Part shown: positions 25,301 through 31,730 of the stretch, in pieces
Position numbering within the stretch: position 1 is the stretch's first letter
Layout of the letters: each line of letters begins with the position of its first letter
DNA from: Novosphingobium sp. KA1
GTDB taxonomy: Bacteria; Pseudomonadota; Alphaproteobacteria; Sphingomonadales; Sphingomonadaceae
Direction of reading: 5' to 3'
Assembly (NCBI RefSeq): GCF_017309955.1
Contig: NZ_CP021248.1
Coordinates: 186,001-250,000, forward strand
Length of the DNA: 64,000 bases
The notes under the pieces: model-generated
Databases searched by the model: none
What the model was told of the DNA's origin: nothing
The model's input: the letters and a program-made list of their open reading frames with translations, nothing else
Position numbers and translations under genes: made by a program

Positions 25301-25462
25301 CCAGCCGACGGTGATCATCATGGTCTTGACGGTGAACTCCGGGTCTTCCTTGCGCCCGAGCGAAAGGTACGAGAGCAGCCCCGCCACCGAGGCGACGGCG
25401 AGCAGGAAACCGACGAGTTGCTGGTGGCCGAGCGCCCAGCGCGAGAGGTTGAAGCCGGTCAC
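22349..25462 (-). CDS. RND efflux transporter, inner-membrane pump
   Basis: The 1037-residue protein has the 12-helix RND layout with two large periplasmic loops. It starts near GFNLSRWALGHQQLVGFLLA, shows LGRKEDPEFTVKTMMITVGW in loop 1, and has LIIALGLLVDDAIIVVEAVS in TM4 with the Asp pair of the proton relay. It resembles hydrophobe/amphiphile exporters more than metal pumps. The start is GTG at 25462, which overlaps the adaptor stop as GTGA; no ATG fits. A GTTACA direct repeat upstream of the operon suggests control by the nearby OmpR-type regulator. Confidence 0.94.
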   Translation of the reverse strand: MTGFNLSRWALGHQQLVGFLLAVASVAGLLSYLSLGRKEDPEFTVKTMMITVGWPGATADQMAEQVIKPIETVLTENIPDIDYVKSKARPGQATLNVTLISTVKGSAVPDIWYTVRKTVTDHRADLPDDVVGPAFNDEFGTTYGNIYAITGPGFSYPTLKRYAETLRDRIQALPDVAKTDMIGEQDEAVYVTYDSARLAMLGISSQAIADALDGTNAVSASGTVEAGAERVRLQVAGAYGSLEAIAATPIFANGKSVRLDAIAKVERTTKDPATFRMRFGGEDAVGVGISLRDDGNVARLGKNLKQTVASYQDELPVGVEIHTVSDQTKVVDESVGEFTRSLLEAVVIVLVVNFLSLGWRPGIVVALCIPLVLAMTFAGMSWMGIDLQRISLGALIIALGLLVDDAIIVVEAVSTHLEAGWTRTRAAISAYTTTAIPMLVGTLITVAGFLPIAMSKATASEYVISLFQVIALSLVLSWFVAVIFTPFLAYHLLPQRADARDDAGEPEEQYEGRFYSWFRRALDRCLDRRKTVVAAAAALFVGSVFLFQFGVPRQFFPASDRPELVVDLQLSQNASFAQTQAVAARMEKLLAKDERVTSVTSYIGGGSPRFYLPLNVQTPDITLAELVLQTKDEEAREEVIAHVQDLFAAQFPEARGRVSRLENGPSVGQPVQYRLAGPDLDALAPFAQKLEAIVRADSHSRDVNSDLGEPLKAVRVDLDQDKVRALGLSTEAVQKTLQAAIAGAGVTTYRDRDLALDVVMRLDTAERTDLGRIANLPIATQSGPVALSQLGRVTASSEPALLYRRNRQATITIAADVEGEQATDLTKRLEPQVEALRRDLPAGASLVNGGSQEQSSINQRATMAAVPAAMMVIVVLLMLQLQNVKRMLVVLATGPLALIGVALIMALFRIPFGFVAMLGSLALFGMVLRNSVILIAQIDALSGHGLSMREAVREAAVHRLRPIMLTALAAILAMIPLTRSTFWGPMAWAIMGGLMVATILTLVFLPALYELVFDRAGKRDTTPETPMHDTSPEGAKA

Positions 25463-26550
25463 GAGGCAGGCACCTCGGCTATGCGGACCTTCTCGCCGGC
25501 ACGCAGCAGGTGGATGCCGGCGGTGACGATCGTCTCGCCCGGGCGCAGGCCGGAGAGGACCGTCAGCTTGTCGCCGCTCGCCTGTCCCACCTTCACTGTG
25601 CGGGGTTGGACCGTCATCGTGCGCCGGTCGACGACCCAGGCCTGCGCCTTGTCGTAGCCTTGGGCGTCGTGGCCTTGGGCGATCGCGGTGAGGGGCACGA
25701 GGATGCCGCTTGCCACACGCTCGTCCTCGATGCGCAGTTCGGCGGTTTCGCCCATCCGCAGCGTCTCGCCGGGGGCGATGATGGAGAAGCGCGCGGCGAA
25801 AGTGCGGGTCGCGGGATCGGCGGCGCCCGCGATGCTGCGCAGCTTCACCGCGTACTTGCGCGAGGGATCGCTCCACAGGGTGACGCTGAGCCGCTTCGCG
25901 CGCTGGACCGGGCCGAGCCCGCCCTCGGAAAGCGAGACGGCGACTTCGGGACGCGAGGGATCGGCGAACGTCAGCACCGCCTGTCCGGCACCCACGACCT
26001 GTCCCACCTCGCCCTCCACTTGCGTGATCACGCCGCCACGCGGCGCGGTCAGGACGGTGCGGCCGACTTGCGCGGCGGCGGTGCCGCGCTGGGCACCGGC
26101 GGCGCGTAGCTGCGCCTGTGCCTGATCGGTGGCGGCCTTCTGCTGGTCGAACTCGGCCTGCGAGATGAAGCCCTGGGCGAGCAGGTCGCGCGAGCGGGCG
26201 AGATCGGCGCGTTGCGTCGCCGCCGCCGACTGGGCCGCGCCGGTCTGCGCGGCCGCGCTGTCGAGCGCGCGGGCATAGTCGCTGCCATCGAGGCGGAACA
26301 GCACCTGTCCGGCGCGCACGCTGTCACCGGCGCTGACCGCGCGCTCGACGATCCGTCCGGCCACCTGGAAGCCCAGCTGGCTCTCGAAGGCGGAACGGAT
26401 CTCACCGGCATACGTGATCGCGCTTTGGCCGGAGTTTGCGGTGAGCTGCTGGACGGAGACCGCCCGCCGTTCGTCCTTGGCCGGGGGAGCCTCGTGACAT
26501 GCGGAGAGCAGAAGCGCCGCCAGCGGCACAACCAGGGCAAGACGCGCCAT
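25459..26550 (-). CDS. RND efflux periplasmic adaptor (MFP) lipoprotein
   Basis: A 363-residue membrane-fusion protein with a lipoprotein signal ending LLLSAC. The lipoyl half-motifs flank a coiled-coil hairpin: LGFQVAGRIVERAVSAGDSV (~65-85) and VLTAPRGGVITQVEGEVGQV (~165-185). The helical hairpin is rich in Ala/Gln. It couples the RND pump to the TolC channel. The ATG at 26550 has AAGGGATCACA upstream. The gene leads the three-gene operon. A TTGTAAC direct repeat (26643-26659) lies 93 bp upstream of the start. Confidence 0.94.
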   Translation of the reverse strand: MARLALVVPLAALLLSACHEAPPAKDERRAVSVQQLTANSGQSAITYAGEIRSAFESQLGFQVAGRIVERAVSAGDSVRAGQVLFRLDGSDYARALDSAAAQTGAAQSAAATQRADLARSRDLLAQGFISQAEFDQQKAATDQAQAQLRAAGAQRGTAAAQVGRTVLTAPRGGVITQVEGEVGQVVGAGQAVLTFADPSRPEVAVSLSEGGLGPVQRAKRLSVTLWSDPSRKYAVKLRSIAGAADPATRTFAARFSIIAPGETLRMGETAELRIEDERVASGILVPLTAIAQGHDAQGYDKAQAWVVDRRTMTVQPRTVKVGQASGDKLTVLSGLRPGETIVTAGIHLLRAGEKVRIAEVPAS

Positions 26551-26642
26551 TGTGATCCCTTGCTTGAAACCCTGTAAAGACAGGGAAATTGCCATGTGAG
26601 GCGGGGCAAATGGCGAGGGCGGGCAACAAGGCGATGAGTGCC

Positions 26643-26659
26643 TTGTAACAGCTTGTAAC
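26643..26659 (-). promoter_or_regulatory. tandem GTTACAA repeat upstream of the efflux operon (candidate OmpR-type box)
   Basis: Two TTGTAAC copies (26643-26649 and 26653-26659) repeat with a 10-bp period; reading with the operon they are GTTACAA-N3-GTTACAA. Similar repeats occur 93 bp and 85 bp upstream of two neighbouring genes. OmpR-family regulators bind such tandem half-sites. Confidence 0.6.
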
Positions 26660-26671
26660 GCCCCGGAGCCG

Positions 26672-27445
26672 CTACCTCCCGGCGTGCTCGAACGGCGGCG
26701 GCACCTCGCCGGGGGCGAGCAGGCGGAATGCGAAAGGATAGTCGCGGCCGTTCCAGCGCACCGTGACGCGCACGTCTTGCCCTGCTGCGGAGCGCGGCAG
26801 GGCGGCGGTCACGATCCGGCCGCCGAAGCTGGCCTCGGGGTCGACCGTGGTGGTCTGCAGGATCTGTCCGTCGATCTGCTGCATCGTGTAGTCGAGCCGC
26901 TGCTGGATCGAGCCCATGGCCATTGCGCCGCCGGAGATCGCCATCGCCGCGCCCGCCTGCCCGGCGCTGTTGTCCTCCCACACGATGGTGCGCGAGACCA
27001 CGCCGCGCGGGGTCGCGACATGGCCGTGATAGGCGTAGCGCTCGCCGCTCGACGAGGCAGAGACCGCAGCCAGCGTGCCTGCGACGAGCACGGTGCCGAT
27101 CCGGGCGCGGCGAGCCTTGCTTTCGGCAGCCTCGGCCAGCGCATCGCGGCTCTGCACGGCGATCGGCTGGTATCCGAGCGAGACGCTGACGTTCTCGACG
27201 CCGATATTGGCGGGAGCGTTGCCCCGGTTGTAGACCGCGATGTCGAAGACGAGGGCGCCGTTCTCGATGGGGCGCGGGGTTATCTGGACCGCGCCGTCGG
27301 GGGTCTGCAGGTCTACGGTCGGCACGCCGCGCGTGAAGCGGGCGGTCTCGTGGCCTACGCTTACCGGATAGAGGCTCGGCGGCGAGGCCGCGAGGGCGGG
27401 GTTTGCGGCCAGCGTCAGGATGGCCGCGGAAACGACATGCTTCAT
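26672..27445 (-). CDS. secreted protein of unknown function
   Basis: The 257-residue product begins with a signal peptide (MKHVVSAAILTLAANPALAA). I do not recognise the family. The mature part looks like beta-structure at the start (LYPVSVGHETARFTRGVPTV, then NGALVFDIAVYNRGNAPANI). The middle is Ala/Gly-rich (IGTVLVAGTLAAVSASSSGE), and a C-terminal beta region with VRVTVRWNGRDYPFAFRLL follows. The ATG at 27445 is chosen because it leads directly into the signal peptide. It lies between an RcnB-like gene and the efflux operon on the same strand, so an envelope-stress role is possible. Confidence 0.75.
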   Translation of the reverse strand: MKHVVSAAILTLAANPALAASPPSLYPVSVGHETARFTRGVPTVDLQTPDGAVQITPRPIENGALVFDIAVYNRGNAPANIGVENVSVSLGYQPIAVQSRDALAEAAESKARRARIGTVLVAGTLAAVSASSSGERYAYHGHVATPRGVVSRTIVWEDNSAGQAGAAMAISGGAMAMGSIQQRLDYTMQQIDGQILQTTTVDPEASFGGRIVTAALPRSAAGQDVRVTVRWNGRDYPFAFRLLAPGEVPPPFEHAGR

Positions 27446-27569
27446 GAGGTGACACCATTGTGAAGAGGGGGGTGTGCGGCGCGACATGCCCTGGGGGAAG
27501 GCTGCCGCGCCGCACCGGCGCGCCCGAGGCGGGGGCGGGGGGTGGAAGGCGCGCCGAAACCGAACAGGT

Positions 27570-28094
27570 CTACCAGACTCGCGGAACGGTTCGCACGATC
27601 ACGCCGGTGGTGCGCGATGCCAGCACGATGCTGCCGTTAGCGTAGATCCAGGCGTGTCCTGCGGGCGCCACGGCCAGTCCGTAATAGGCCGGGTTGACGA
27701 CGTAATAGCGCCGCAGTTCCACCGGCAGGACGGCTCCCACGACCCAGACGCGGCCATAATAGGCGCTGGCGACGGGGTAATAGCCATAGCCGGGCGCGAA
27801 ATAGTATCCGCGCCGGACACCGACATAGCCGACGAAATCGGGATGCCCGTGCCACCAGCCGGGATTGCCCGGATACCAGCGCACCGGTGGAGCGGGCCGC
27901 ACCACGGTCACCGGCGGGCGGACGTATACCGGCGGCGGATGGCCATGCCCGGGCGGCGGCGGATGACCGTGCCCCGGCGGCGGGGTGTGGCCGTGCGGCG
28001 GCGGGCGATGGTCATCGGCGGTGGCGGGCGAGAGGGCCAGCATCGACACTGTCAGGACGGCGAGGCTGCCTGCCCGCAACGCCGCGTGCTTCAT
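27570..28094 (-). CDS. RcnB-like periplasmic protein with GHGHPPP repeats
   Basis: A 174-residue exported protein (signal MKHAALRAGSLAVLTVSMLA). Residues ~30-58 hold a His-Pro-Gly repeat (HTPPPGHGHPPPPGHGHPPP) likely to bind metal. A Tyr/Gly/Trp-rich central part follows. The C-terminus, PAYYGLAVAPAGHAWIYANG with SIVLASRTTGVI, matches RcnB/DUF-type periplasmic proteins that in E. coli act in nickel/cobalt homeostasis. Metal specificity here is inference. A tandem GTTACA-like repeat lies 93 bp upstream, at the same distance as for the efflux operon. Confidence 0.75.
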   Translation of the reverse strand: MKHAALRAGSLAVLTVSMLALSPATADDHRPPPHGHTPPPGHGHPPPPGHGHPPPVYVRPPVTVVRPAPPVRWYPGNPGWWHGHPDFVGYVGVRRGYYFAPGYGYYPVASAYYGRVWVVGAVLPVELRRYYVVNPAYYGLAVAPAGHAWIYANGSIVLASRTTGVIVRTVPRVW

Positions 28095-28186
28095 GGCAAT
28101 GGACCAGGACGATCTTGGCATCGGGACTTCTCCGGTTGGCTACCTGGAGAAGATTGCCGTCGCTGCGCAACAAGGTGATCTGCGGA

Positions 28187-28203
28187 TGGTAACACCGTGT
28201 AAC
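28187..28203 (-). promoter_or_regulatory. tandem GTTACA-type repeat upstream of the RcnB-like gene
   Basis: TGGTAAC (28187-28193) and GTGTAAC (28197-28203) repeat with a 10-bp period, giving GTTACAC-N3-GTTACCA in the gene's direction. An ATC-A/G-CCTTGTTGC sequence follows at the same distance as at the efflux operon and could be the -35 region. Confidence 0.6.
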
Positions 28204-28225
28204 GCCCGCCGTCTCCGGGCGCCGG

Positions 28226-29572
28226 TCAGGCGGCGGGCAAGTCCACCGAGGCGCTGAAGCCGCCCCCGTCGCGATTGCCGAGCGTCAGCGTCCCGCCATT
28301 CTGCTGGGCGAGCGCATCGACGATCGCAAGCCCGAGCCCGGCCCCGCCGGTGTGGCGCGCGCGCGAATGGTCGAGCCGGTGGAACGGGCGGGTCAGGTCC
28401 TTGAGGTCCGCTTCGGGCACGCCCGGTCCATCGTCGTCCACGCGGATCTCGATGCGGCCCTGGCGTTCGCGGACGGACAGGCGGGCCTGCCCGCCATACC
28501 GCACCGCATTGTCGACGAGGTTCGCGAGGATGCGCTGCATCGCCAGCGGGTCGATGCGCACGGCAAGACCGGTCGGCGGCGGCGACGTGGCGGTGACGTC
28601 CTCGCCCTGGAGCGCGCGTGCTTCCAGAACCGAGCCGATCATGGCGGCGATGTCGGTCGTCTCGTGGACCGGGCGCGGCGGGGTCGCGGAAACGCGTGCG
28701 AACGTCAGGGTATCGTCGAGCAGGGCGCTCATCTCGCCGAGGTCGGCCATCGCCAGCGCGCGCTGGCGCGGGTCGCCGATGTAGTCGGCGCGAAGCTCCA
28801 ACCGGGTGAGATAGGTGCGATAATCATGCGCGACCGCCGCGAGGAAGCCGGTCCGTTCTTCCACCAAGTCGCGCAGGCGGCGGCGCATGTCGTTAAAGGC
28901 GATCGAGAGTTGCTGGATTTCGTGCGCGCCGGTCACCGGAAGGTCCGGGGCGGACAGGCTGGCCTCGTCGTTCTGGAGCGCGCGGGCCAGGCGGGAGAGC
29001 GGGCGCGTGGTCAGCCCCGCGATCAGGACGACGACAAGCACGCTCGCCGCCGAGACGCCGATCAGGATGGCGTTAAGGCTCATCACGAAGCCGGCGATCG
29101 CTGGCGGCGTGGTGCGCTCGATGATAAGGACGGTGCCGTCGTTCAAGCGCACACGCAAGCGGATCGGGCTCGCGGAGTACTGGCGGCCCCGGCCCAGGTC
29201 GGTCAGCCGCGCATCGGGCGGAAAGTCGACGTGGAACGGGCGCCCCTGCAGGGCCGCGCGATAGGCGGCATTGGCTTCCCGCAGATCGGGGTGGGTGTTG
29301 TCCCCGCGCGGCAGGCCGTCACCCAGCATGACCAGCGTGGTGTTCACGCTCAGCCCGCGCAGCACCGCTTCGCGCGCGGCAGGCGGGGTCGCTTCGACGG
29401 CGAGAGCGATGGCCCGGGCGTCTTCGGCCGGCACCAGACGGAACAGCTCGGCGTCCGGCTGGTTCTGCTTGCTGGAAATGATCGTGATCGTCAGGCCGAC
29501 TACGATCAGGTGGACGAGGACGATCAGGCCCACCCGTACCCGCAGGCCGTCGACCGGACGCAGCCAGCGCAT
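28226..29572 (-). CDS. sensor histidine kinase with unusual H-box
   Basis: A 448-residue EnvZ-type kinase with two membrane helices (~12-33 and ~160-185) around a periplasmic sensor domain. A HAMP region (~186-238), dimerisation/H-box (~239-300) and HATPase domain follow (NLVDNAVRYG, DDGPGVPEADL, GGAGLGLAIVDALAQQNGG). The phospho-acceptor is His249 in AAVAHDYRTYLTRLELR, where HDLRTP of the family is replaced by HDYRTY, so the conserved Pro is missing. It begins 2 bp after the response regulator stop on the same strand, so the two form one operon. Confidence 0.93.
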   Translation of the reverse strand: MRWLRPVDGLRVRVGLIVLVHLIVVGLTITIISSKQNQPDAELFRLVPAEDARAIALAVEATPPAAREAVLRGLSVNTTLVMLGDGLPRGDNTHPDLREANAAYRAALQGRPFHVDFPPDARLTDLGRGRQYSASPIRLRVRLNDGTVLIIERTTPPAIAGFVMSLNAILIGVSAASVLVVVLIAGLTTRPLSRLARALQNDEASLSAPDLPVTGAHEIQQLSIAFNDMRRRLRDLVEERTGFLAAVAHDYRTYLTRLELRADYIGDPRQRALAMADLGEMSALLDDTLTFARVSATPPRPVHETTDIAAMIGSVLEARALQGEDVTATSPPPTGLAVRIDPLAMQRILANLVDNAVRYGGQARLSVRERQGRIEIRVDDDGPGVPEADLKDLTRPFHRLDHSRARHTGGAGLGLAIVDALAQQNGGTLTLGNRDGGGFSASVDLPAA

Positions 29573-29574
29573 CG

Positions 29575-30297
29575 TCAGATCTTCAGCACGCTGGGCGCGA
29601 ACAGATAGCCGTCGCCACGCACGGTGCGGATCATCACGGGTTCGCGCGGATCGTCACCCAACTTGCGGCGCAACCGGCTGAGCTGCACGTCGATCGCCCG
29701 GTCGTAGGGTGTCGCCATGCGACCGCGCGTCATGTCGAGCAGCAGGTCGCGGCTCAGCACGCGGCGGGGATGCATCACGAGCGCATGGAGCAGGTCGAAC
29801 TCGCCTGTGCTGAGCGTGACGGGGCGACCGTCCGGGTCGATCAGGTCGCGCGAATCCACGGCGAGAGTCCAGCCGGCGAAGCGATAGAGCTCCGCCCCGG
29901 GGCTCTCGACCGCCTGCCCGGGCGCCTTGGTCCGGCGCAGGATCGCGCGCAAGCGCGCCAGCAGTTCGCGCGAGTTGAAAGGCTTGGGCAGGTAATCGTC
30001 GGCACCGCATTCGAGGCCGATGATGCGGTCGATGTCGTCGCCCTTGGCAGTGACCATCAGGATCGGCAACTGCGGAACCTTGACGCGCAGCGTCTGGCAG
30101 ATCGAAAGCCCGCTTTCGCCCGGCAGCATCAGGTCGAGGATCAGGCAGTCGAGCGAGGGCACGTCCGCCTGGCGGAAGAAGGCGGCGGCATCGCCATAGC
30201 CTTCCACCACGAAGCCGTTGGCCCTGAGGACTTCGGCGACCAGGTCGCGAATGGCGACGTCGTCCTCGATGATGGCGATCGTTCCTTCGGATTCCAT
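29575..30297 (-). CDS. OmpR-family response regulator
   Basis: A 240-residue two-domain regulator. The receiver (~5-120) has the acidic pair EDD near residue 11, phospho-acceptor Asp55 in CLILDLMLPGESGLS, and Lys in DDYLPKPFNSRELLARL. The winged-helix domain (~135-235) ends VQLSRLRRKLGDDPREPVMI and RTVRGDGYLFAPSV. It is first in an operon with the kinase downstream. It is the natural candidate to bind the GTTACA-N4-GTTACA repeats at 26.6, 28.2 and 30.8 kb. A long palindrome separates it from the EF-hand gene upstream. Confidence 0.95.
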   Translation of the reverse strand: MESEGTIAIIEDDVAIRDLVAEVLRANGFVVEGYGDAAAFFRQADVPSLDCLILDLMLPGESGLSICQTLRVKVPQLPILMVTAKGDDIDRIIGLECGADDYLPKPFNSRELLARLRAILRRTKAPGQAVESPGAELYRFAGWTLAVDSRDLIDPDGRPVTLSTGEFDLLHALVMHPRRVLSRDLLLDMTRGRMATPYDRAIDVQLSRLRRKLGDDPREPVMIRTVRGDGYLFAPSVLKI

Positions 30298-30351
30298 GGG
30301 GTCCTGACCTTGTGGAGTTCAGCCGAGCCGGCGTCGTAAGTCCTTCATGCT

Positions 30352-30388
30352 AGAGCATGATCCGGTCGGTTCAACCGGATCATGCTCT
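30352..30388. repeat. 15-bp perfect palindrome, 7-nt loop (terminator-like / dispersed repeat)
   Basis: AGAGCATGATCCGGT (30352-30366) pairs perfectly with 30374-30388. It sits 28 bp after the EF-hand gene stop and 55 bp before the response-regulator start. The core AGAGCATGATCCGG resembles short palindromic repeats dispersed in alphaproteobacterial genomes. It could act as a terminator or mRNA-stabilising hairpin. Confidence 0.8.
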
Positions 30389-30416
30389 GCATCTCGGTGG
30401 CGGGTGGCACGTGGGC

Positions 30417-30674
30417 TTATTTGCCGTACTTGGCCATGGCGGCGCGCAGTTCCTCGGGCGTGACCTTGCCGTCCTTGTTGGCGTCGATCATCGTGAAGCC
30501 CCGCTCGCGTCGTCCGGCGGCCTTCCATTCCGCGAGGTCGAGGGCGCCGTCGGAGTTGGTGTCGACCTTCATGAAGGCGTCGCGAGCCTTGTCGGCTGCA
30601 GCGGGGTCCTGCGCATGGGCGGCGGCGAACGGCAGGCTCGCTCCCAGTATCAGCAATGTCAGTTTCAGTTTCAT
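30417..30674 (-). CDS. small exported EF-hand calcium-binding protein
   Basis: An 85-residue protein with a signal peptide (MKLKLTLLILGASLPFAAAH) and two EF-hand loops, DTNSDGALDLAEW (~residues 37-49) and DANKDGKVTPEEL (~63-75). Both have the acidic ligands in place. It should be a periplasmic Ca2+-binding protein of unknown partner. GGAGTG precedes the ATG at 30674 at good spacing, so this start is preferred over the upstream in-frame one. A tandem GTTACA-like box is 85 bp upstream, shared with the efflux operon and RcnB-like gene. Confidence 0.9.
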   Translation of the reverse strand: MKLKLTLLILGASLPFAAAHAQDPAAADKARDAFMKVDTNSDGALDLAEWKAAGRRERGFTMIDANKDGKVTPEELRAAMAKYGK

Positions 30675-30758
30675 CGTGTCACTCCAGATGAGCCCGTAAT
30701 CGAGCTGAGTATCCAATAGCCGCGCGGTTCACTGCGCATTGGGCACGAATGTTCGTCC

Positions 30759-30775
30759 TTGTAACAGTTTGTGCA
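30759..30775 (-). promoter_or_regulatory. tandem repeat (one good, one weak GTTACAA half) upstream of the EF-hand gene
   Basis: TTGTAAC (30759-30765) and TTGTGCA (30769-30775) with a 10-bp period. The first half is identical to the copies at 26.6 kb; the second matches in the first four bases. Its position relative to the gene fits the other two boxes. Confidence 0.45.
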
Positions 30776-30890
30776 GCCGGGCGTTGAAGGCGTGTTTCGC
30801 GATCTTTGCGAAAGATTTCGCACCAGACCGACGGAAGTTCGCTCAAGCTGTATTCAAGGAAGGCGGCCCATTGATCTGCCACCCGCTGAG

Positions 30891-31066
30891 TGAGGTGGTC
30901 CCGGTTTTCTGGGCAGGGTGTTATGCTACTCCCGACCTGAAGGATTGGTACGTGAATGACCACGACGAGGAAGCGCTACAGCGCGGATTTCAAGGCGAAG
31001 GTGGCGGTCGAGGCGATCCGTGGCGACCTGACGCTGGCGGAACTGGCACCAAGCATGTCGGGATGA
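30891..31066 (+). pseudogene. IS3-type element remnant: left end and N-terminus of orfA
   Basis: TGAGGTGGTCCCGG (30891 on) looks like an IS3-type left end. It is followed by an ATG at 30956 that encodes MTTTRKRYSADFKAKVAVEA and then IRGDLTLAEL, the typical start of IS3-family OrfA (HTH, Tnp8). After residue ~30 the similarity stops abruptly and a TGA ends the frame at 31066. The rest of the element is absent. Confidence 0.75.
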
Positions 31067-31440
31067 TCGACGTGCTGGTGCTGCCCGCGCTCGGTATCAC
31101 TCCTTGACCCCATCCTCGAGAAGGCCACGCGAGATCGCTACCATTAAACGTTGATCCCCAGCATCGTCAATGTAGCCGGTAGCAAACCCGAGATCGCAGG
31201 ATTGCAGCGTTCGCCGAGCTATCAAGGAACGAGCTGGAATCTGAACATGAGGTCACGCAAATGACCGGCAGCTTTCGGCATCATCGGCCTTTCTGGGCCC
31301 GCGAACGACTAACGTTGGTCGGTAGGCGACCTGCGTTGTAAAGATGTAGCCGGCTTGACCGGTGTCTTCTTCAGGCGTCTGCACGACGTGATAGGGGCGA
31401 TTGGCGAAGTAGCGCTCACCTTCGAATGAGTCGGATCAAT
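31067..31440. other. decayed sequence between IS3 and Tn3 remnants
   Basis: No intact gene is seen. On the minus strand an open stretch from 31435 to 31253 encodes FEGERYFANRPYHVVQTPEE and then TGQAGYIFTTQVAYRP. This looks like real protein sequence but has no start codon at its head and no family I can name. It may be the C-terminal end of a truncated gene, so this is a graveyard region. Confidence 0.35.
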
Positions 31441-31627
31441 CCAGCAGCGACGAACTCTGCAGTCAGGCGGTTACTGGAACACCTTGCACCTTGGCGATGC
31501 CGTCGACGTCCGACGCCGGAAAGGACTCGATACGCCCGCCCACCTTCTCGCTCACATTTCGCCGCTCGGATGGGCACACACCCTGCTCACCGGCGAGTAC
31601 CTTTGGCCCAAGGACGCCAGTGCTTAG
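31441..31627 (+). pseudogene. Tn3-family transposase tnpA, C-terminal remnant
   Basis: In one plus-strand frame ending with TAG at 31627 the sequence reads GGYWNTLHLGDAVDVRR and then LLAHISPLGWAHTLLTGEYL followed by WPKDASA. This is the hallmark C-terminus of Tn3-family transposases (WNTVYL and HLSPLGWEHI.LTGDY.W). The N-terminal ~90% is missing. A 38-bp Tn3-type terminal repeat overlaps the stop. Confidence 0.8.
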
Positions 31628-31660
31628 GGTGTCAGTCCGCCCTCAGCCGGAACCGACCCC
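31623..31660 (-). repeat. 38-bp Tn3-family terminal inverted repeat
   Basis: Read leftwards from 31660 the sequence starts GGGGTCGGTTCCGGC and ends ACCCTAAG at 31623. It is exactly 38 bp with the GGGG...TAAG ends typical of Tn3-family repeats. It directly abuts the tnpA remnant. The partner repeat was not found in this window. TTTAC (31661-31665) would be the 5-bp target duplication to search for. Confidence 0.8.
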
Positions 31661-31667
31661 TTTACGA

Positions 31668-31709
31668 ACATTGGGATTTTGTATGGTTGCCTCCAGAATC
31701 GCCCAATGT
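31668..31709. promoter_or_regulatory. 8-bp inverted repeat upstream of the metal-efflux operon
   Basis: ACATTGGG (31668-31675) and CCCAATGT (31702-31709) form a perfect inverted repeat 22-63 bp before the adaptor start. It could be an operator for the operon's own response regulator, but the 26-bp gap is wide. Confidence 0.35.
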
Positions 31710-31730
31710 GTGTCTGCTAGCGCCCTGAGC

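Noticed and set aside
22379..25657. 1092-codon plus-strand open frame opposite the RND pump
   Set aside because: It is antisense to a clear RND pump and its translation is low-complexity Arg/Asp/His/Gly sequence typical of the opposite strand of GC-rich genes.
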